A stretch of DNA of 64,000 nt, taken from contig CP141142.1 of NCBI GenBank assembly GCA_035235625.1, forward strand, positions 28,654,995-28,718,994. Direction: 5' to 3'. The notes beneath the pieces are model-generated. The model was not told the DNA's origin and did no database searches. It worked only from the letters and a program-made list of their open reading frames with translations. How positions within the stretch are numbered: the first letter of the stretch is position 1; every line of letters starts with the position of its first letter. The DNA is from Saururus chinensis (lineage: Eukaryota > Streptophyta > Magnoliopsida > Piperales > Saururaceae). The position numbers were made by a program, and so were the translations under genes. Shown piece after piece: positions 14,942 through 26,786 of the stretch.

Positions 14942-17900
14942 AACATTCAATTGAGCATTCAAGTGTAGAAAATTTTAAAAAAACTTCAACTCTTCAACTC
15001 AATTCTGAATTCTTAAAACTAATGCTAATCAACCAATGTTGAATCTTCTAACTTGAATCCGTGGTTGAGTTATAGATAACATACTTCTTTTTCCAAATCC
15101 ATGTGTAGCTTAAATATGATAAATCTTCACTTGAACCATTCTTTTGAAAAATCTTTAACTCTTTAGGTTACATCTTCCAATATTTGAACAAACCTAATCC
15201 TTTGATTATAGACAGTTCTATTACATCATTTTAAGTTTGTTCAAAGTGCTTTTCTCATTGAATTTGTCAATTATACATATTTGACTTTATATGGTGGATA
15301 TCCACCATCCTTGTTGAGGGTGAAGGCTTACTAAAAAGGGTGTGATGAATTACTCATCAAACATTCATTTAAAATTACCTTTTAAAATATGTTTCATAAC
15401 TTTTTGGATGCCTAGTGTCATGACCTGAAATTTTAAAACCCTTTTTAAATAGCATGAACAATAAATCATGAGTAATTTTTTTCTTTTCTTAAAGACAAAG
15501 CCAATTGTCTAATTAATATACAGGTCTTGATAAATGAGTTTCACAAATATGAATATAAAAATATATAGTTACTGTACATCTCCAAAATCTATAAACAGTA
15601 GGCTATCCATCTAAATACAAGTTTGTCATCAATATGAAAATAAATAACAAGTTAGCACTCATGCAATTGATACAATTACTTACTACAATTGCATAAACAA
15701 GGAACTAAATTCCACACTTCTCGATTCTAGTCCCGTTAATCCTCTCCTTAAGAATCTGCAACCAACTAGAATCCAAAGAACAATGGACCATCTCCTCCCT
15801 CAAAAGGAGAGTTCCCAAAAGAACCAAAGGATTAACTACTATTATTCGGATTGGGCCAACATTGTCAAGATATTAGTTGCCTACATACTTATTGCCCTTG
15901 CAGTAGTTTGACCTGAATCCCCATGGCCCTCATGAGGCCACCACGAATTTGGAGACACATGTTCCAACTATGCTCATGGACACACATGGCGAGAAACACA
16001 ATCCTTCCATGACACTCATGCAACTTTGCTTTTCGTATGTAGTATGGTCCAATGAAGACTTGTGTGAAACCCATGGTAAAGACTCTCTAGGTTAGTACCT
16101 AAACTACCGTGGCTATGAAGAAAGTGTACAAGTATCAGAATCTCCACCCCATGTGACATTAGGAGAAAAAGTCCTCAATGACAATAAAAATTACAACCCA
16201 TGGAAGCCTAATGTCCAAATGACCAATGACTCCCAAATTCACTTCAAAATTAGATTCGATAAAATTTATCTAGTCAAGTATTAATCCAAACACTTGGGCC
16301 CTCTTTAAATCATGAATCAGGCCAAAAAAACAACTCATCCAATGATTCATGACTCAAAATAACAATCCGTAACCCCATAAGTCTCCGTGAGACTAAGGTA
16401 AAATTCCATAAATGACATTAGTTCATTAACCAAAGTAAGTTATTGGGCCAAGGCCTCTAATCGCTCCATGAATTGGTCCTAAGCCCCACTAAAAGTACTT
16501 TAGTCATTATCTTAATTAGGTGTTCTCCTCCAATCAAAATTCAACCAATCTCTTTTGATTGATCTTCTTTAATCTTAGTTTAGCAAAGCATTATCGACAC
16601 ATAAACTTCAAAAGCATGTACTAGAGTAAGTAAGCATAAATAATATGGGGCTCGCACAAGTCTCAATGAACAACCCTAATAGGGTTGAAGACTAGCAGTG
16701 ATAAACAGAGGCCCATTGCACTCATTTCTAGGGCAAGGTCTTGACGAATTCAAGCCTAAGATGGAAAATGGTCCCTATGTACCATTTGAGGTACATATAT
16801 TGTACCCCGATAATCCTATGTATTGTGTCATAGATATGTATACTATGGTGCCATCTAAAACCCTATGAATGAGGGTTCTCCCTTCTGTTTGATTATGCTT
16901 TGTAATATAGTGACCTGTAAAGGTCTTTGTATCACCTCTTGGTCATACCCCTTATATATAAAGACACTTACTATCATTATAGGGTGCCCTAACTCTCCTC
17001 TAGTTAGTAGTATCTATTTCTATTAAAAACCACATTATACTGCCTCTAAGGGCATTGAGGTAATTCTTTCATATTAGATATGGTCATCTCCTTTGGGTCA
17101 TACATGTCACCTCACTCTTCTTCCTCTAATTTTGAGTCATTGCCCTCTCAAGAAGTTCCACTTTCAAACTGCCCATGATTCCATTCACGTGAATATAGGG
17201 ATATTTTTATTATTTTGTTTAAGGTCTTCCTGAACTCCAATGGGTCTAGAACTAAGCTCAAGGGTACTCTTTGATGCTATGGAACTAAGGTAATTTTTAT
17301 GGCCTTCTTCGAGGGCCATTAACCACTTCAACCAGCAACAGATCACTCACTATTTCACTCTCCAACCCTAAGGGAAAATTAGTTATTTAAATAATTATTG
17401 AGATTTTTACCCATCACATGGATTGGTCCATAATTAGGTACACCCTTACCCTTCATTGGAATTTCTTCATAATTTTTAACTCCACTTACAACCCCCAAAA
17501 TAGCCTAAGTCAAGTAATTGAACTTCGAGTTACCTATAAGGGTAAATTCATCATTTTATAGCCTATGGGATTTTCCCAAAGATAAAACTTGATTAGAACA
17601 CTCATCACAATCTCCAAATCCAATGGTACTTTTTCCAAATCTTTCTAACACTTATGCCCTCATGAACTGGATCCAGTTTGTTCATCCTCTTGTTTGTTTT
17701 TTTCTTATAAAAAATAGCTAAACTGGACCATCGGTTCAACAATATCTTTGATGCCCAGAAGGATATCGGAGGTGACTTAAATTTCCTCCAACATATGCTG
17801 GGTGGTGCTTGCAGAGCTTGTTGCACCATCCAGCCCTCCCCTAAAACTTCCTCTCTTTCTCTATTTCTTCTATGGACAAAGCAGCCACACACCTTGTCTT

Positions 17901-18469
17901 GATGATTAGTTCAACCAAAAACCAACAACTAGTGACCCAGGTTTCCACTGAGGTTACTGGGTGGCAATGATGGAGCTCATCGTGTCTCCATCTCCATCTA
18001 AAGAATTTGCTTTTGCAACAGAACTTCCTGGATAGAGCCTTGTTGGTGCTCTACCATCTCGACTCTATCACAAACCGTTGTTGGTAGCCCAACCTTGATG
18101 TTGCCAAATCATGCAAGCCACCACCCTTTGATAGGTGCGTACAATCATACTTTAAACAATGAGAGCTCATTACAATTTAATTAGCATAAGTGTCGAAGGA
18201 AAGGAATCCCACTAGGGTGTCACCTTAACCTCCGGGGAGCAAGTAGACGCTATGGACTTTTCCTAAGGCAAGGCACACCTATGCACAAGGGGCATAGGAT
18301 CAAATAGGTAAAAGTAGACCATGATACTACTTACACAAGTGCGCAAATGTCCACACTCAGGGGGCCAAATAGTGCCAACTAAGGGCCATACAATGCCAAA
18401 ACTTATAGTGCCACATATGGGCAGAATTGTATACTATCGGCTAAGGCAAAAACATACAGTGCTCTCAAT
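14942..18469. other. Non-coding stretch, probably old LTR/retroelement debris
   Basis: TGTCATGACCTGAAATTTTA at about 15,420 resembles a Ty3 LTR start, and 16,870-17,040 looks like an LTR promoter region (TATATATAAAG near 16,973), but no element can be bounded. Minus-strand open frames (15,889-16,074 and 17,605-17,892) show no domain. Confidence 0.4.
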
Positions 18470-18474
18470 AGAGC
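18450..18474. repeat. Host tandem repeat, left part, with TSD AGAGC (18,470-18,474)
   Basis: AACATACAGTGCTCTCAATAGAGC here continues across the inserted LTR at 20,893 and is repeated as AACATACAAGGCTCTCAATG (20,943-20,962), so the LTR landed inside a short tandem repeat of about 70 bp. Confidence 0.75.
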
Positions 18475-18990
18475 TGTAACACCCCGCTTTTCGATTACGT
18501 CTAACCAAGGGGGTTAGAGGTAATTAGTAATTTTTGTAATAAATTCTAGACAGTTTTAACTATCGAAACCTCCCTATTTGAGAAGAGCTCAAAGAAACGA
18601 GCGTAACAATTCAAAGAACGCGTGAAACGGAGGTCGGGACCGGAAGTTATGACTTTCGAGAAACGTGCAGTATAGGTAGGACCCACTTAGAAAAAGCATG
18701 AGTTATTGCTTTAAGTGGGTTGATATTGAAGGTCTCATCAATACTAGTCTAACGGTACCTAGAACGCGCAAATCCGAATCTGGGGTAAGGAGATACGCGC
18801 GTTTGAAGTTTATTTAAAAAAAATGAAAAGGAAATTAGGTGAGCCGGCGCACGACGCGCGCCCGCGTTACCGTAGGCACCGTGGTTCCGCGTGGGCTGCG
18901 GGTTTGCACGGCCATGACCCACATAATGCACTGGCATGAGCCGCGTGCGTTACAGTGGGCGCAGCCGCGGTTTCGGCGCGGCTCGGGGGT

Positions 18991-19000
18991 TATAAATACC
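18991..19000 (+). promoter_or_regulatory. TATA box in the solo LTR
   Basis: TATAAATACC directly follows a GC-rich CG-containing upstream region, as expected of an LTR U3 promoter. It sets the plus orientation of the LTR. Confidence 0.6.
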
Positions 19001-19039
19001 CCTATTTTCCCCCTTTTTGAACCAGATTTTCCTTTCTTC

Positions 19040-19540
19040 TATTTCTGACCGTTCTGAGGCCAATTAAGGCTGTTCAAGACCCGTTTCCTACTAAATTGAG
19101 TATGCTCTACGCAATGGAGTGGTCCATTCTTTGAGTTGGAGAGCGTAAAATGAGGAAATGCCCCATGACAAAGAGAGGCTCTGCCCGTTACCTTCAAACA
19201 TCGACCAACTTCCTTTTCTCTGTTTCTGGCCATCCTAACTCCGATTTAATCGATTCAAGAGGCGTTCTTGACTAAATCGAGTATGCTCTATGCGATGGAG
19301 GGTTCTGTTTTCTGAGTTGGTGATTGTATAAAGAGGAAACACCCTAAGACAAGGAAAGGTTCTACCCATACCGACCAACTTTGTTTTCCCTGTTTTTGGC
19401 CATCCCAACTCCGATTTAGTCGATTGAAGATGTGTTTTTGACTAAATCGAAGGTATTCTACTCAATGGAGAGTTCCATTTTTTGAGCTGATAATCTTATA
19501 AGGAGGAAATACCCCAAGACTAAGCAAGGCCCTGTCCAAA
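19040..19540. repeat. Three diverged tandem repeats of about 145-180 bp inside the LTR
   Basis: Units start near 19,043, 19,224 and 19,394 (TTTCTGACC / TTTCTGGCC / TTTTTGGCC). Each carries CCGATTTA(A/G)TCGATT-like, GAGTATGCTCTA-like, CAATGGAG and AGGAAATACCCCAAGAC-like segments in the same order. Confidence 0.85.
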
Positions 19541-19660
19541 CACCGAAACAAGAAAAAGAGACCCGGAGTAAGATGGGGTTCTGTCCGTAGATACCAATAC
19601 CGTACGAATTATGATGGAAGTAAGCAATTTTGAACTTCCATTGTAATTATAGAACATGTG

Positions 19661-20334
19661 CTAAGTCATGATGTGTACTCATATGCCATGATGTGTACTT
19701 ATATGCCATGATGTATGCTCATATGCCATGATGTGTCCTTATATGCCATGATGTATGCTTATATGCCATGATGTGTTCTCATATACCATGCTGTGTACTT
19801 ATATGCCATGATGTATGCTTATATGCCATGATGTGTGCTCATATGCCATGATGTATACTTATATGCCTTGATATATGCCCATATGCCTTGATGTATGCTC
19901 ATATGCCATGATGTGTACTTATATGCCATGATGCATGCTTATATGCCATGATGTGTGCTCATATGCCATGATGTGTGCTCATATGCCTTGATGTGTACTT
20001 ATATGCCCTGATATATGCTCATATGCCTTGATGTATGCTCATATGCCATGATGTGTACTTATATGCAATGATGTGTACTTATATGCCATGATGTATGCTT
20101 ATATGCCATGATGTGTGCTCATATGCCTAGATGTATACTTATATGCCATGATGTGTACTTATATGCCATGATGTATGCTCATATGCTATGATGTGTACTT
20201 ATATGCCGTGATGTGTGCTCATATGCCATGATGTATACTTATATGCCTTGATGTATGCTCATATGCCATGATGTGTACTTATATGCCATGATGTGTGCTT
20301 ATATGCCATATGTGTGCCTATATGCTATGATGTA
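19661..20334. repeat. 20-bp minisatellite, about 33 copies
   Basis: Strict 20-bp period with consensus ATATGCCATGATGTGTACTT and variants ending GCTC or GCTT. Variants partly alternate (ACTT unit then GCTC unit), which suggests 40-bp or longer higher-order amplification. The period breaks only in the last two units (from about 20,307). It lies entirely within the solo LTR. Confidence 0.97.
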
Positions 20335-20338
20335 TGTA

Positions 20339-20455
20339 GTCTCGCTCTAGGGTAAAGCGAGAGGTGTAATATGCGTTTTCGGTCTCGGCTCAGTGATAGA
20401 GCGAGACGTGTATGTGTGGTTATGATCCCGCTCGGTGGTAGAGCGAGATGTATGT
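20339..20455. repeat. Three short repeats with GAGCGAGA core
   Basis: CTCGCTCTAGGGTAAAGCGAGAGGTGTA, CTCGGCTCAGTGATAGAGCGAGACGTGTA-like and CCGCTCGGTGGTAGAGCGAGATGTATG-like units. Each can fold as a small CTCGCT/AGCGAG hairpin. Confidence 0.7.
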
Positions 20456-20892
20456 TTTTGGTTTATTAATTTCTGCTTGACTCCGATATATGATGAATTT
20501 TTGTAAATACCAATATATATATGTATTTTAACGTATATATTTTTGTGATGTATGATGTATGTACTAGTCGTTAGGTAGAACTACGTTCGGATCTGATCGT
20601 GTTGGAATAATATCCAATACGTACGTAGGCAACCAACGGCAAAGCAACGTTGGCCCGATCCAAATTAATGATAAATATATGTTTTGTTTTACACACGGCG
20701 AACTGTGAAGCTCTGTTGTGTGTATACGTTCGTTATAATCTGAGTCTACGTACAGGGAAGCCTTAAAGCTTCGTAGTGCGTAGACAAATGTTGTACCTCT
20801 CGCACACAAATGTTGATTCCTAGCTTAAGGAAAAGAAAAGAAAAATTTTCTATCAGTGATTTTGTGGGCCCGGCTCGGGTCAGGTCGCTACA

Positions 20893-21765
20893 AGAGCATC
20901 AAATGTCTGGGCTTAAATACAACACTAAGACAAGACTGACCAAACATACAAGGCTCTCAATGGAGCATTAGATGATTGGGATTATGTATAACACGAAGTC
21001 AACATCTCGTAGGATAACACCATGGCTAGACATAGAAAATGCACAATCGACTAACTAGCGGCTAGCACAAACACAGAGCTAAATCAGCTAAAACCCTTAG
21101 GTCTCAAATTCACAACGTTACATATTAGTTTTGCTTATGATTCAAGTTTGATTTACGTAAATTATGAATGTACAATTATGCCATGAAATCCTATAGTCTT
21201 ACAGTCTTTCGCTAACCGATCCAAAGCTGAATCCATTCTAAAACTCTAGCCCGTCAAGGTAATATACTTCACTTAACCCATCCATCATAATCATACTCAC
21301 CCTACAACATATCCATATGTTCTCCGCCATCCACCTTATGGCCACATCATCTTACTCAGAAATCATCAACCTAAGTCCCTCTAATCTAACTCCAATCATC
21401 AAACTATGTCTAAAACCTTATTAATCTTACGTTTTAATTCATAATATGTTCATTATGCTTGTATAATTATGCTGTCAAATCTTACTATCTTACAATCCTC
21501 CAAAGCCCTCCAAACCCTAAGTTTACTGACCAAACCCCCAAGTCTTCTTTAAATTGCTCCAACATTCCAACCTTGTTTTAACCTGTCAAACATATGCCCA
21601 TTAACATCGAACAAGCCAATACAAATCCACACCAAAACCCACACATAACCGATCCAATAAAATTCACCATACATCACATCTAAGCCTTGCATACTCATTA
21701 TTCCTCACACGTACACATATCCACCAAACGTACCTTCTACACACCCACAATTTATCACATACTTA
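20893..21765. other. Interrupted host sequence between solo LTR and gypsy element
   Basis: It begins with the second TSD copy AGAGC and the continuation of the tandem repeat, then AT-rich non-coding sequence, and ends with the gypsy TSD ACTTA (21,761-21,765). No gene was seen. Confidence 0.6.
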
Positions 21766-22134
21766 TGATGTGCCCGATGTAGGCACAATCGGTACCTAGA
21801 AGATCTATGTAGGGAAAGGGAAGAAGTAAGGAAGAAAGAAAGGGGAGAAACTGGAATAACTTCAATTGCATAACTTGAAAATAGAGAGGACCGCCCCATA
21901 TAGGGGATGACCAGTCCCCTACGGAGTCATGCCAACCCAACCCAAGGTCAGCCCGGTTCCCTAGGAGAGCATGCCAGTTAGTGGTTTAGCTGTTTTACAT
22001 CCTAATAACCAAACCAATGCAAATACTAAACTATTACAATAATAAATAGTTCAAAGCAACTAGGAAAGCAATAAAGTAAAGTCTGGGGGGGAGTCCTCTA
22101 AGAGACTGGCCGAGTTTGGTCATCGTGCACAATA
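21766..22134 (-). repeat. 3' LTR of the gypsy element
   Basis: Plus-strand TGATGTGCCC to GTGCACAATA; in element sense it starts TATTGTGCAC (the 5' LTR has TGTTGTGCAC, so the terminal TG has become TA) and ends GGGCACATCA. It lacks a segment of about 24 bp present in the 5' LTR (right copy, about 27,002-27,030). Confidence 0.92.
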
Positions 22135-22149
22135 CTCCACCATGCTTCC
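22135..22149 (-). other. Polypurine tract of the gypsy element
   Basis: Minus-strand GGAAGCATGGTGGAG, directly next to the 3' LTR start. Confidence 0.7.
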
Positions 22150-22330
22150 ACTATTCGCCTTGTCCTCAAGGCAGCCAAGCAGGAAAGCGAGCCATAAAAT
22201 CATCCTCAGGCATCCACGTAGAGTCCTCAAGAGGGGCAGGAGCCAAGAAATCAAGACCTCAGTAATAATACAACCAAAGCGACAAACCCAATGCTTCTCA
22301 AGCACGGGAGCAGGGACAGGGTCCGCTAGT
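22150..22330 (-). pseudogene. Chromodomain, frameshifted
   Basis: The minus strand reads VLEKHWVCR and TEVLISW, then in the next frame APAPLEDSTWMPEDDFMARFP. Together these form the chromodomain pattern (aromatic W, W..L....STWE..). One frameshift falls right after ISWL. Chromodomains at the end of chromovirus integrases bind histone marks and steer insertion. This is the main support for the chromovirus assignment. Confidence 0.8.
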
Positions 22331-23499
22331 GAAACAGGTCCCATCAAGGGAGGAGGAGGAGCGCCCATCGCCAATGATTTATCACCCACAAAATACCGCA
22401 AACGGGACACATGAAACATAGGATGAACCAAGGAGTCAGGGGGCAAAGTCAGGCAGTATGCCACAGGACCAACATGCTCCTTAATAACATACGAACCATG
22501 AAAGCGGGGAGCAAGCTTAGAGTTCGTAGGTTGAAACAAGGAGAAGTGGCGATGAGGTAGGACCGACACATAGACCAAATCACCCACAGCATACTCACGA
22601 TCAGTATGGAGACAATCATAAACCTGTTTCATCCTGTTTTGGGCAGCCGATAAATTCTCCTTAAGTTGGTGTAAGACCTCATCGTGCGTCTGCAACATAT
22701 AATCCACCTCTGCTATAGACGAATGGTGGGGCACATAGGATAAGACGGTCAGCGGAGCCTGGCCATAGAGCACCTCAAACGGAGTGAATCCGGTGTGCGT
22801 ATGATAAGCTGTATTATAGGACCACTCGGCCCATGGAAGGAACTAAAGCCACCAACGGGGATGCGTCATAGTAAAGTAGCGAAGATACTGCTCCAGGCAA
22901 CGGTTAACCACCTCCGTCTGCCCATTCATCTAGGGGTGATAAGCAGTGCTGATATGGAGAGAGGACCCCTGTAGAGAAAAAAACTCATGCCAGAACTACA
23001 AGAGAAAAATCCAATCCCAGTCAGAAACAATTGTATGCAACATACCATGAAGTCGAGCCACCTCGCGAATAAAGAGCTCAGCAATAGTCTTAGCGGTGAA
23101 GGGATGGCCCAGAGCACAGAAATGAGCATACTTAGACAACCTGTCTACCACAACCATGATGACGGACTTACCCTGCACCATGGGCAAAGCCTCCACGAAG
23201 TCCATCGAAACATCCTCCCAAACCTTATTCGGGATAGGCAAGGGTTGCAACAACCCGGCAGGTGAGGTCGTGGTCACTTTAGCCCGCTGACAAACATCAC
23301 AAGCAGCCACATAATCATGGACGGCTCGACGGATGCCCTGCCACAGGAAACTCTGGCTGACCCTTTTGTAGGTGCGGAAGGCACCCTCGTGACCAGCCAA
23401 AGGAGTGTCATGGAAGTGCGAAATTATACGGCGGCAGATATCAGTAACATCGGGAACCCACAGACGGTCCTTCCAGAAGAGAAGGCCATCCCGCCACAC
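22331..23499 (-). pseudogene. Gypsy integrase, broken
   Basis: Zinc-binding HHCC region: the two histidines are in FHDTPLAGHEGA and the two cysteines in AACDVCQRAK. The core has D in WEDVSMDFVEALP and D in TIVSDWDWIF (normally SDRD), after which the frame is lost near 23,000. The later part (22,400-22,773) gives LYGQAPLTVLSY, KLAPRFHGSYVI and HPMFHVSRLRYF, the conserved C-terminal GPY/F region. Inserts element cDNA. At least three disruptions. Confidence 0.88.
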
Positions 23500-23513
23500 A
23501 AAGAAAGGTCGGG

Positions 23514-23876
23514 CTATAGGGTCAGTCTAAAGGGCGGCAATGACCTCCTATGTCCATGAATCCATACCATAGGCCTGCTGTAACTCCTCAATAAATGGGC
23601 AAGAAAGAGTGGAGAGCGCGAAGCAGGACCCCATGCCGGACTGCGAGAGAGCTCATTGGACACGATGTTTTTGGAACTCTTTTTGTACACTACCTCATAG
23701 TCACAGCCCAACAACTTGCTCACCCACTGCTGCTGAGAAGGAGTAGACACTTGTTCCAAGAAGTACTTCAGCGGTTGGTGATCGGTACGAATCAGAAATC
23801 GGCGACCCAATAAGTACAGACGCCACTTGGCAACGATGAGGATGATAGCCAACATTTCCTTCTCATACACTAACAA
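23514..23876 (-). pseudogene. Gypsy RNase H
   Basis: YEKEMLAIILIVAKWRLYLLG and TDHQPLKYFLEQ are the standard Ty3 RNase H motifs. The segment ends NELSRSPA where DALSR is usual, so the last catalytic aspartate is replaced by asparagine. The first part of the domain lies in another frame (23,880-24,050). Confidence 0.88.
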
Positions 23877-24079
23877 TGCCAGGGAGAGACCAGCCAGAGC
23901 TTTATTGAAGTAAGAATAGGGTGCTCATCCTGTCAGAGAACTGCTCCCAAGGCCGCCTTCAATGCATCCGTCTCCACCACAAACGGCCGGCTGAAGTCCG
24001 ATAAGAGCACAATCGGGGCAGAAGCCATAGCCTGTTTGGGCCTCGTCCGACCACACAAAAGCCCCCTTCTTTAATAGTT

Positions 24080-24787
24080 CTACAAGAGGGCGAGCCAACT
24101 CACCATACCGATTAATAAACCGGAGATAATAACCTGTAAGGCCCAGAAAGCCCCTGAGCACCCGGACACATGTGGGTGGCGGCCAAGAGAGCATGGTGGC
24201 CACCTTGGCCAGATCAGTAGCAACACCGTCTGAGAGATAATGTGGCCCAAATAATCAACCTGCGGGCTGCCAAAGGAACACTTCGAACGCTTCAGGAATA
24301 AGGAGTTAGTGCGCAAAATAGAAAAGACCGACCTTAGGTGTGTCAAGTGTTCTGTCCATGATATGTTGTACACCAATATGTCATCAAAGAAAACGAATAT
24401 ATATCGACGCAGAAAGGGCCTGAAGATATCATTCATGAGACACTGGAAGGTGGAGAGGGCGTTGGTCAACCCAAAAGGCATCACGAGGAACTCGAAATGG
24501 TCATCATGAGTCCGGAATGCGGTCCTATGCACGTCCCCAGGCTGCACACGAATCTGGTGATAGCCAGAATGCAGGTCAAGCTTACTAAAGACCCAGACAC
24601 CTGTCAACTCGTCTAACAGTTCTTCTATCACTGGTATGGGGTATTTGTCTTTTACGGTGATGGCATTCAAAGCTCGATAGTCAACACAGAACCGCCATGA
24701 CCCATCCTTCTTGTGAACCAACAACACTGGAGACGAATAAGAACTTGTACTAGGACGAATGACCCCGGACTGAAGCATATCCGCCAC
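24080..24787 (-). pseudogene. Gypsy reverse transcriptase
   Basis: Long open stretch: [61 protein letters not shown] and the catalytic [10 protein letters not shown], then [17 protein letters not shown]. The catalytic aspartates are retained. The frame breaks after GHIISQT (near 24,225). Its upstream linker is at 24,796-25,153. The best preserved part of the element. Confidence 0.93.
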
Positions 24788-25165
24788 AAGCCTTTCTATC
24801 TCAGATTTCTGTATGTGAGGATAACAGTATGGGCGGACATTAGCTGGAGCCGTCCCTGGGATGATCGGAATCCGATGGTCATGAGGCCGGACGGGAGGAA
24901 GACCCTACGGCTCGGAGAACATATCCTGATGGTCGGCCAGTAGCTCCTGTAGATTGGAAGGCATCTCATCCTGTGACACCCCAATAGTGGCACACTGCTG
25001 CAAGAGAAGTCCTTGGGGAGCAAACTGGAAGAAGGTGCTCACGGCCTGGGCCGATAGAAGAGCGTTGGGCCGTGAACCTTCAAGCCGAACCTGCTGCCCA
25101 TTAAGCTCGAATTCCATCACCATATCCCGGAAGTTCCAAACCACATCACCCAACTCCTACAGTCA

Positions 25166-25400
25166 CTACACGCCCAATACGACATTCTCCCTCTTCGTGG
25201 ACAGAAAGAAGAGGTCTGTAACAAACGTGTGGCTCTGGATCGAGAGTGTAACCTGAGCGTACACACCTGCACTCCTAAGATGCTTGCCGTCACCAATTAG
25301 CACATCAAATGGTTTTGAATCCGATACAAAACAACCTAGCCTATGGGCTACCTTGTCGTTAATAAAATTATGAGTAGACCCATTGTCAATCAAGATAGCT
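25166..25400 (-). pseudogene. Gypsy aspartic protease
   Basis: The minus strand reads ILIDNGSTHNFINDKVAHRL, matching the retroviral-type protease active-site block (DSGSTHNFI). The middle residue is N for S, and the aspartate is kept. About 78 codons survive before a stop near 25,160. Confidence 0.85.
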
Positions 25401-25402
25401 AC

Positions 25403-26756
25403 CTACTCCCACTTAAGGTGTCCCTGTACCCGCATCGTGCATGGAGTGAATGCTCCCAAGAATGCATGAACTAAAATTTCGGGCAGCACGTCCTCTGAAA
25501 GCAATGGGTCAATTCTGGTTCTACTGTCCATGTCATCTTCTACCTCCTCCGCAAGAAGGCTGCCCTTAACAGCATAGTAGTGCCTAAGGACAAACTTCTC
25601 GTCACAGCAAAAACACAGCCCCTTTGACCGGCTTTCTTCCATCTGGGTGGGAGTGAGGCGTCAAACAATCTGATTGGGAGGTGCGGCCTGTTGGCCAGGG
25701 TGGCCATTTGCCGGATTGCTTGAGGAAGCCGCCATGGGATTGGTGCCCAAGACAGACCGAGGTGGAGGTTCCAGCCGCCCGCCCCTGTGCTGACTGGTCA
25801 GTTTCTCTTCCTCAATACGGGCATGATGCACAACGTCCCGCATGCTAGCACACAGAAAGTGGCGCATTTCCTCAGAGATTTTTGGCTTTAACCCACACTT
25901 GAACGTGCCCACCAAGGCGGCCACCGGCCATTCAAGTAGTCAGTTGGCTATCTTCATGAATTCTGTATAGTATGCACGAACGGTGGTGGTCTGGCGCAGG
26001 GTTGACAACATCTAGTTGAAGTCCTGAACTGAATGCAGAGCTTGTCGGAGAAGGCTGCCCAGGTGGGGTAGCGCACCTCTTTCTCAAAGCTCTGGAACCA
26101 AACTGATGCCTCTCCATCCAGGTGAAAGGCAGCTATGCGCAGGCACTCAGCCTCGGAGTGTGTTCCCTAGTAGGAGAAGAACTTTTCTGCCTTATACAGA
26201 CAGCCATTCCACAGGATCATCATCACCATTATAGTGGGGAAACCGTAGGCGAGCAAGGTGAGGTTCAGCCCCACCTCGGGGTCCACCGCGAGGCCCTGGA
26301 TACTCGTCCAACTCATCCTCTGCATCCCGAAACTGATTTGGAGGGGGCGGTATCATAGGGAAATTTTCTCAAACACCTAGTGTGCCTCACATGTCCTAGG
26401 CCTGGCATCTCCCATCTTACGCTTGAATGCCCGTGCCAAACCGCATCGAACCAAGGAAGGCTCTCGTGTCAATGTCCGCTGGCGCTGGAGGGCAAGGGAA
26501 AGCTGGCTCGGGGGGATGGGACTGACCACCCTTCTCCATGACAGCAAGAGGTGGCCCTGGTCGGATGGGCATTGCCCTTGGCTGCGCTCGCCATATATGT
26601 TTTTAGGACTTCCAACACAGCCATGATTTTGTCAAGCTTGAGATTGCTAGCTGTCGCAGGAGGATCGGCCTTTGGGCTGTCCATAGTTGCTGAAGCCGAC
26701 ACCTCCTTCTCCGGATTAACCTTGGGGACAACAGCAGCTTGCTTACCTCGAGCCAT
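25403..26756 (-). pseudogene. Gypsy gag with zinc knuckle, broken
   Basis: The gag ATG is at 26,756 (MARGKQAAVV), just inside the 5' LTR and PBS. Recognisable parts: a predicted helix LKLDKIMAVLEVLKTYMASA (about 26,630), FPHYNGDDDPVEWL (about 26,200-26,250), a stretch with YYTEFMKIAN (about 25,940-25,980), and near 25,600 the zinc knuckle GLCFCCDEKFVLRHYY, where the last cysteine is tyrosine. Several stops and frameshifts (26,160-25,930). Gag forms the particle that packages element RNA. Confidence 0.85.
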
Positions 26757-26773
26757 GGCCGGGGATCGTAAAT

Positions 26774-26785
26774 GCTCCAATACCA
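26774..26785 (-). other. Primer binding site, initiator-tRNA-Met type
   Basis: Minus-strand TGGTATTGGAGC, one base after the 5' LTR end, matching the usual TGGTATCAGAGC tRNA-Met site with two changes. Confidence 0.8.
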
Positions 26786-26786
26786 A

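Larger units (their letters stand above)
18475..20892 (+). mobile_element. Solo LTR of a Ty3-type retrotransposon (2,418 bp)
   Basis: It begins TGTAACACCCCGCTTTTCG and ends GGGTCAGGTCGCTACA, flanked by the perfect 5-bp target-site duplication AGAGC (18,470-18,474 and 20,893-20,897). There is no internal domain, PBS or PPT, so it is a recombinational solo LTR. A TATA box (TATAAATACC at 18,991) follows a GC-rich region (18,840-18,990), giving plus orientation. Internal repeats are listed separately. No other copy of this LTR is in the window. Confidence 0.93.

Noticed and set aside
19661..20334. CRISPR-like regular repeat pattern
   Set aside because: There are no spacers: the 20-bp unit is directly tandem and lies in a plant LTR.
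22142..23813. Several plus-strand open frames of 70-92 codons
   Set aside because: Antisense shadows of the gypsy pol gene.
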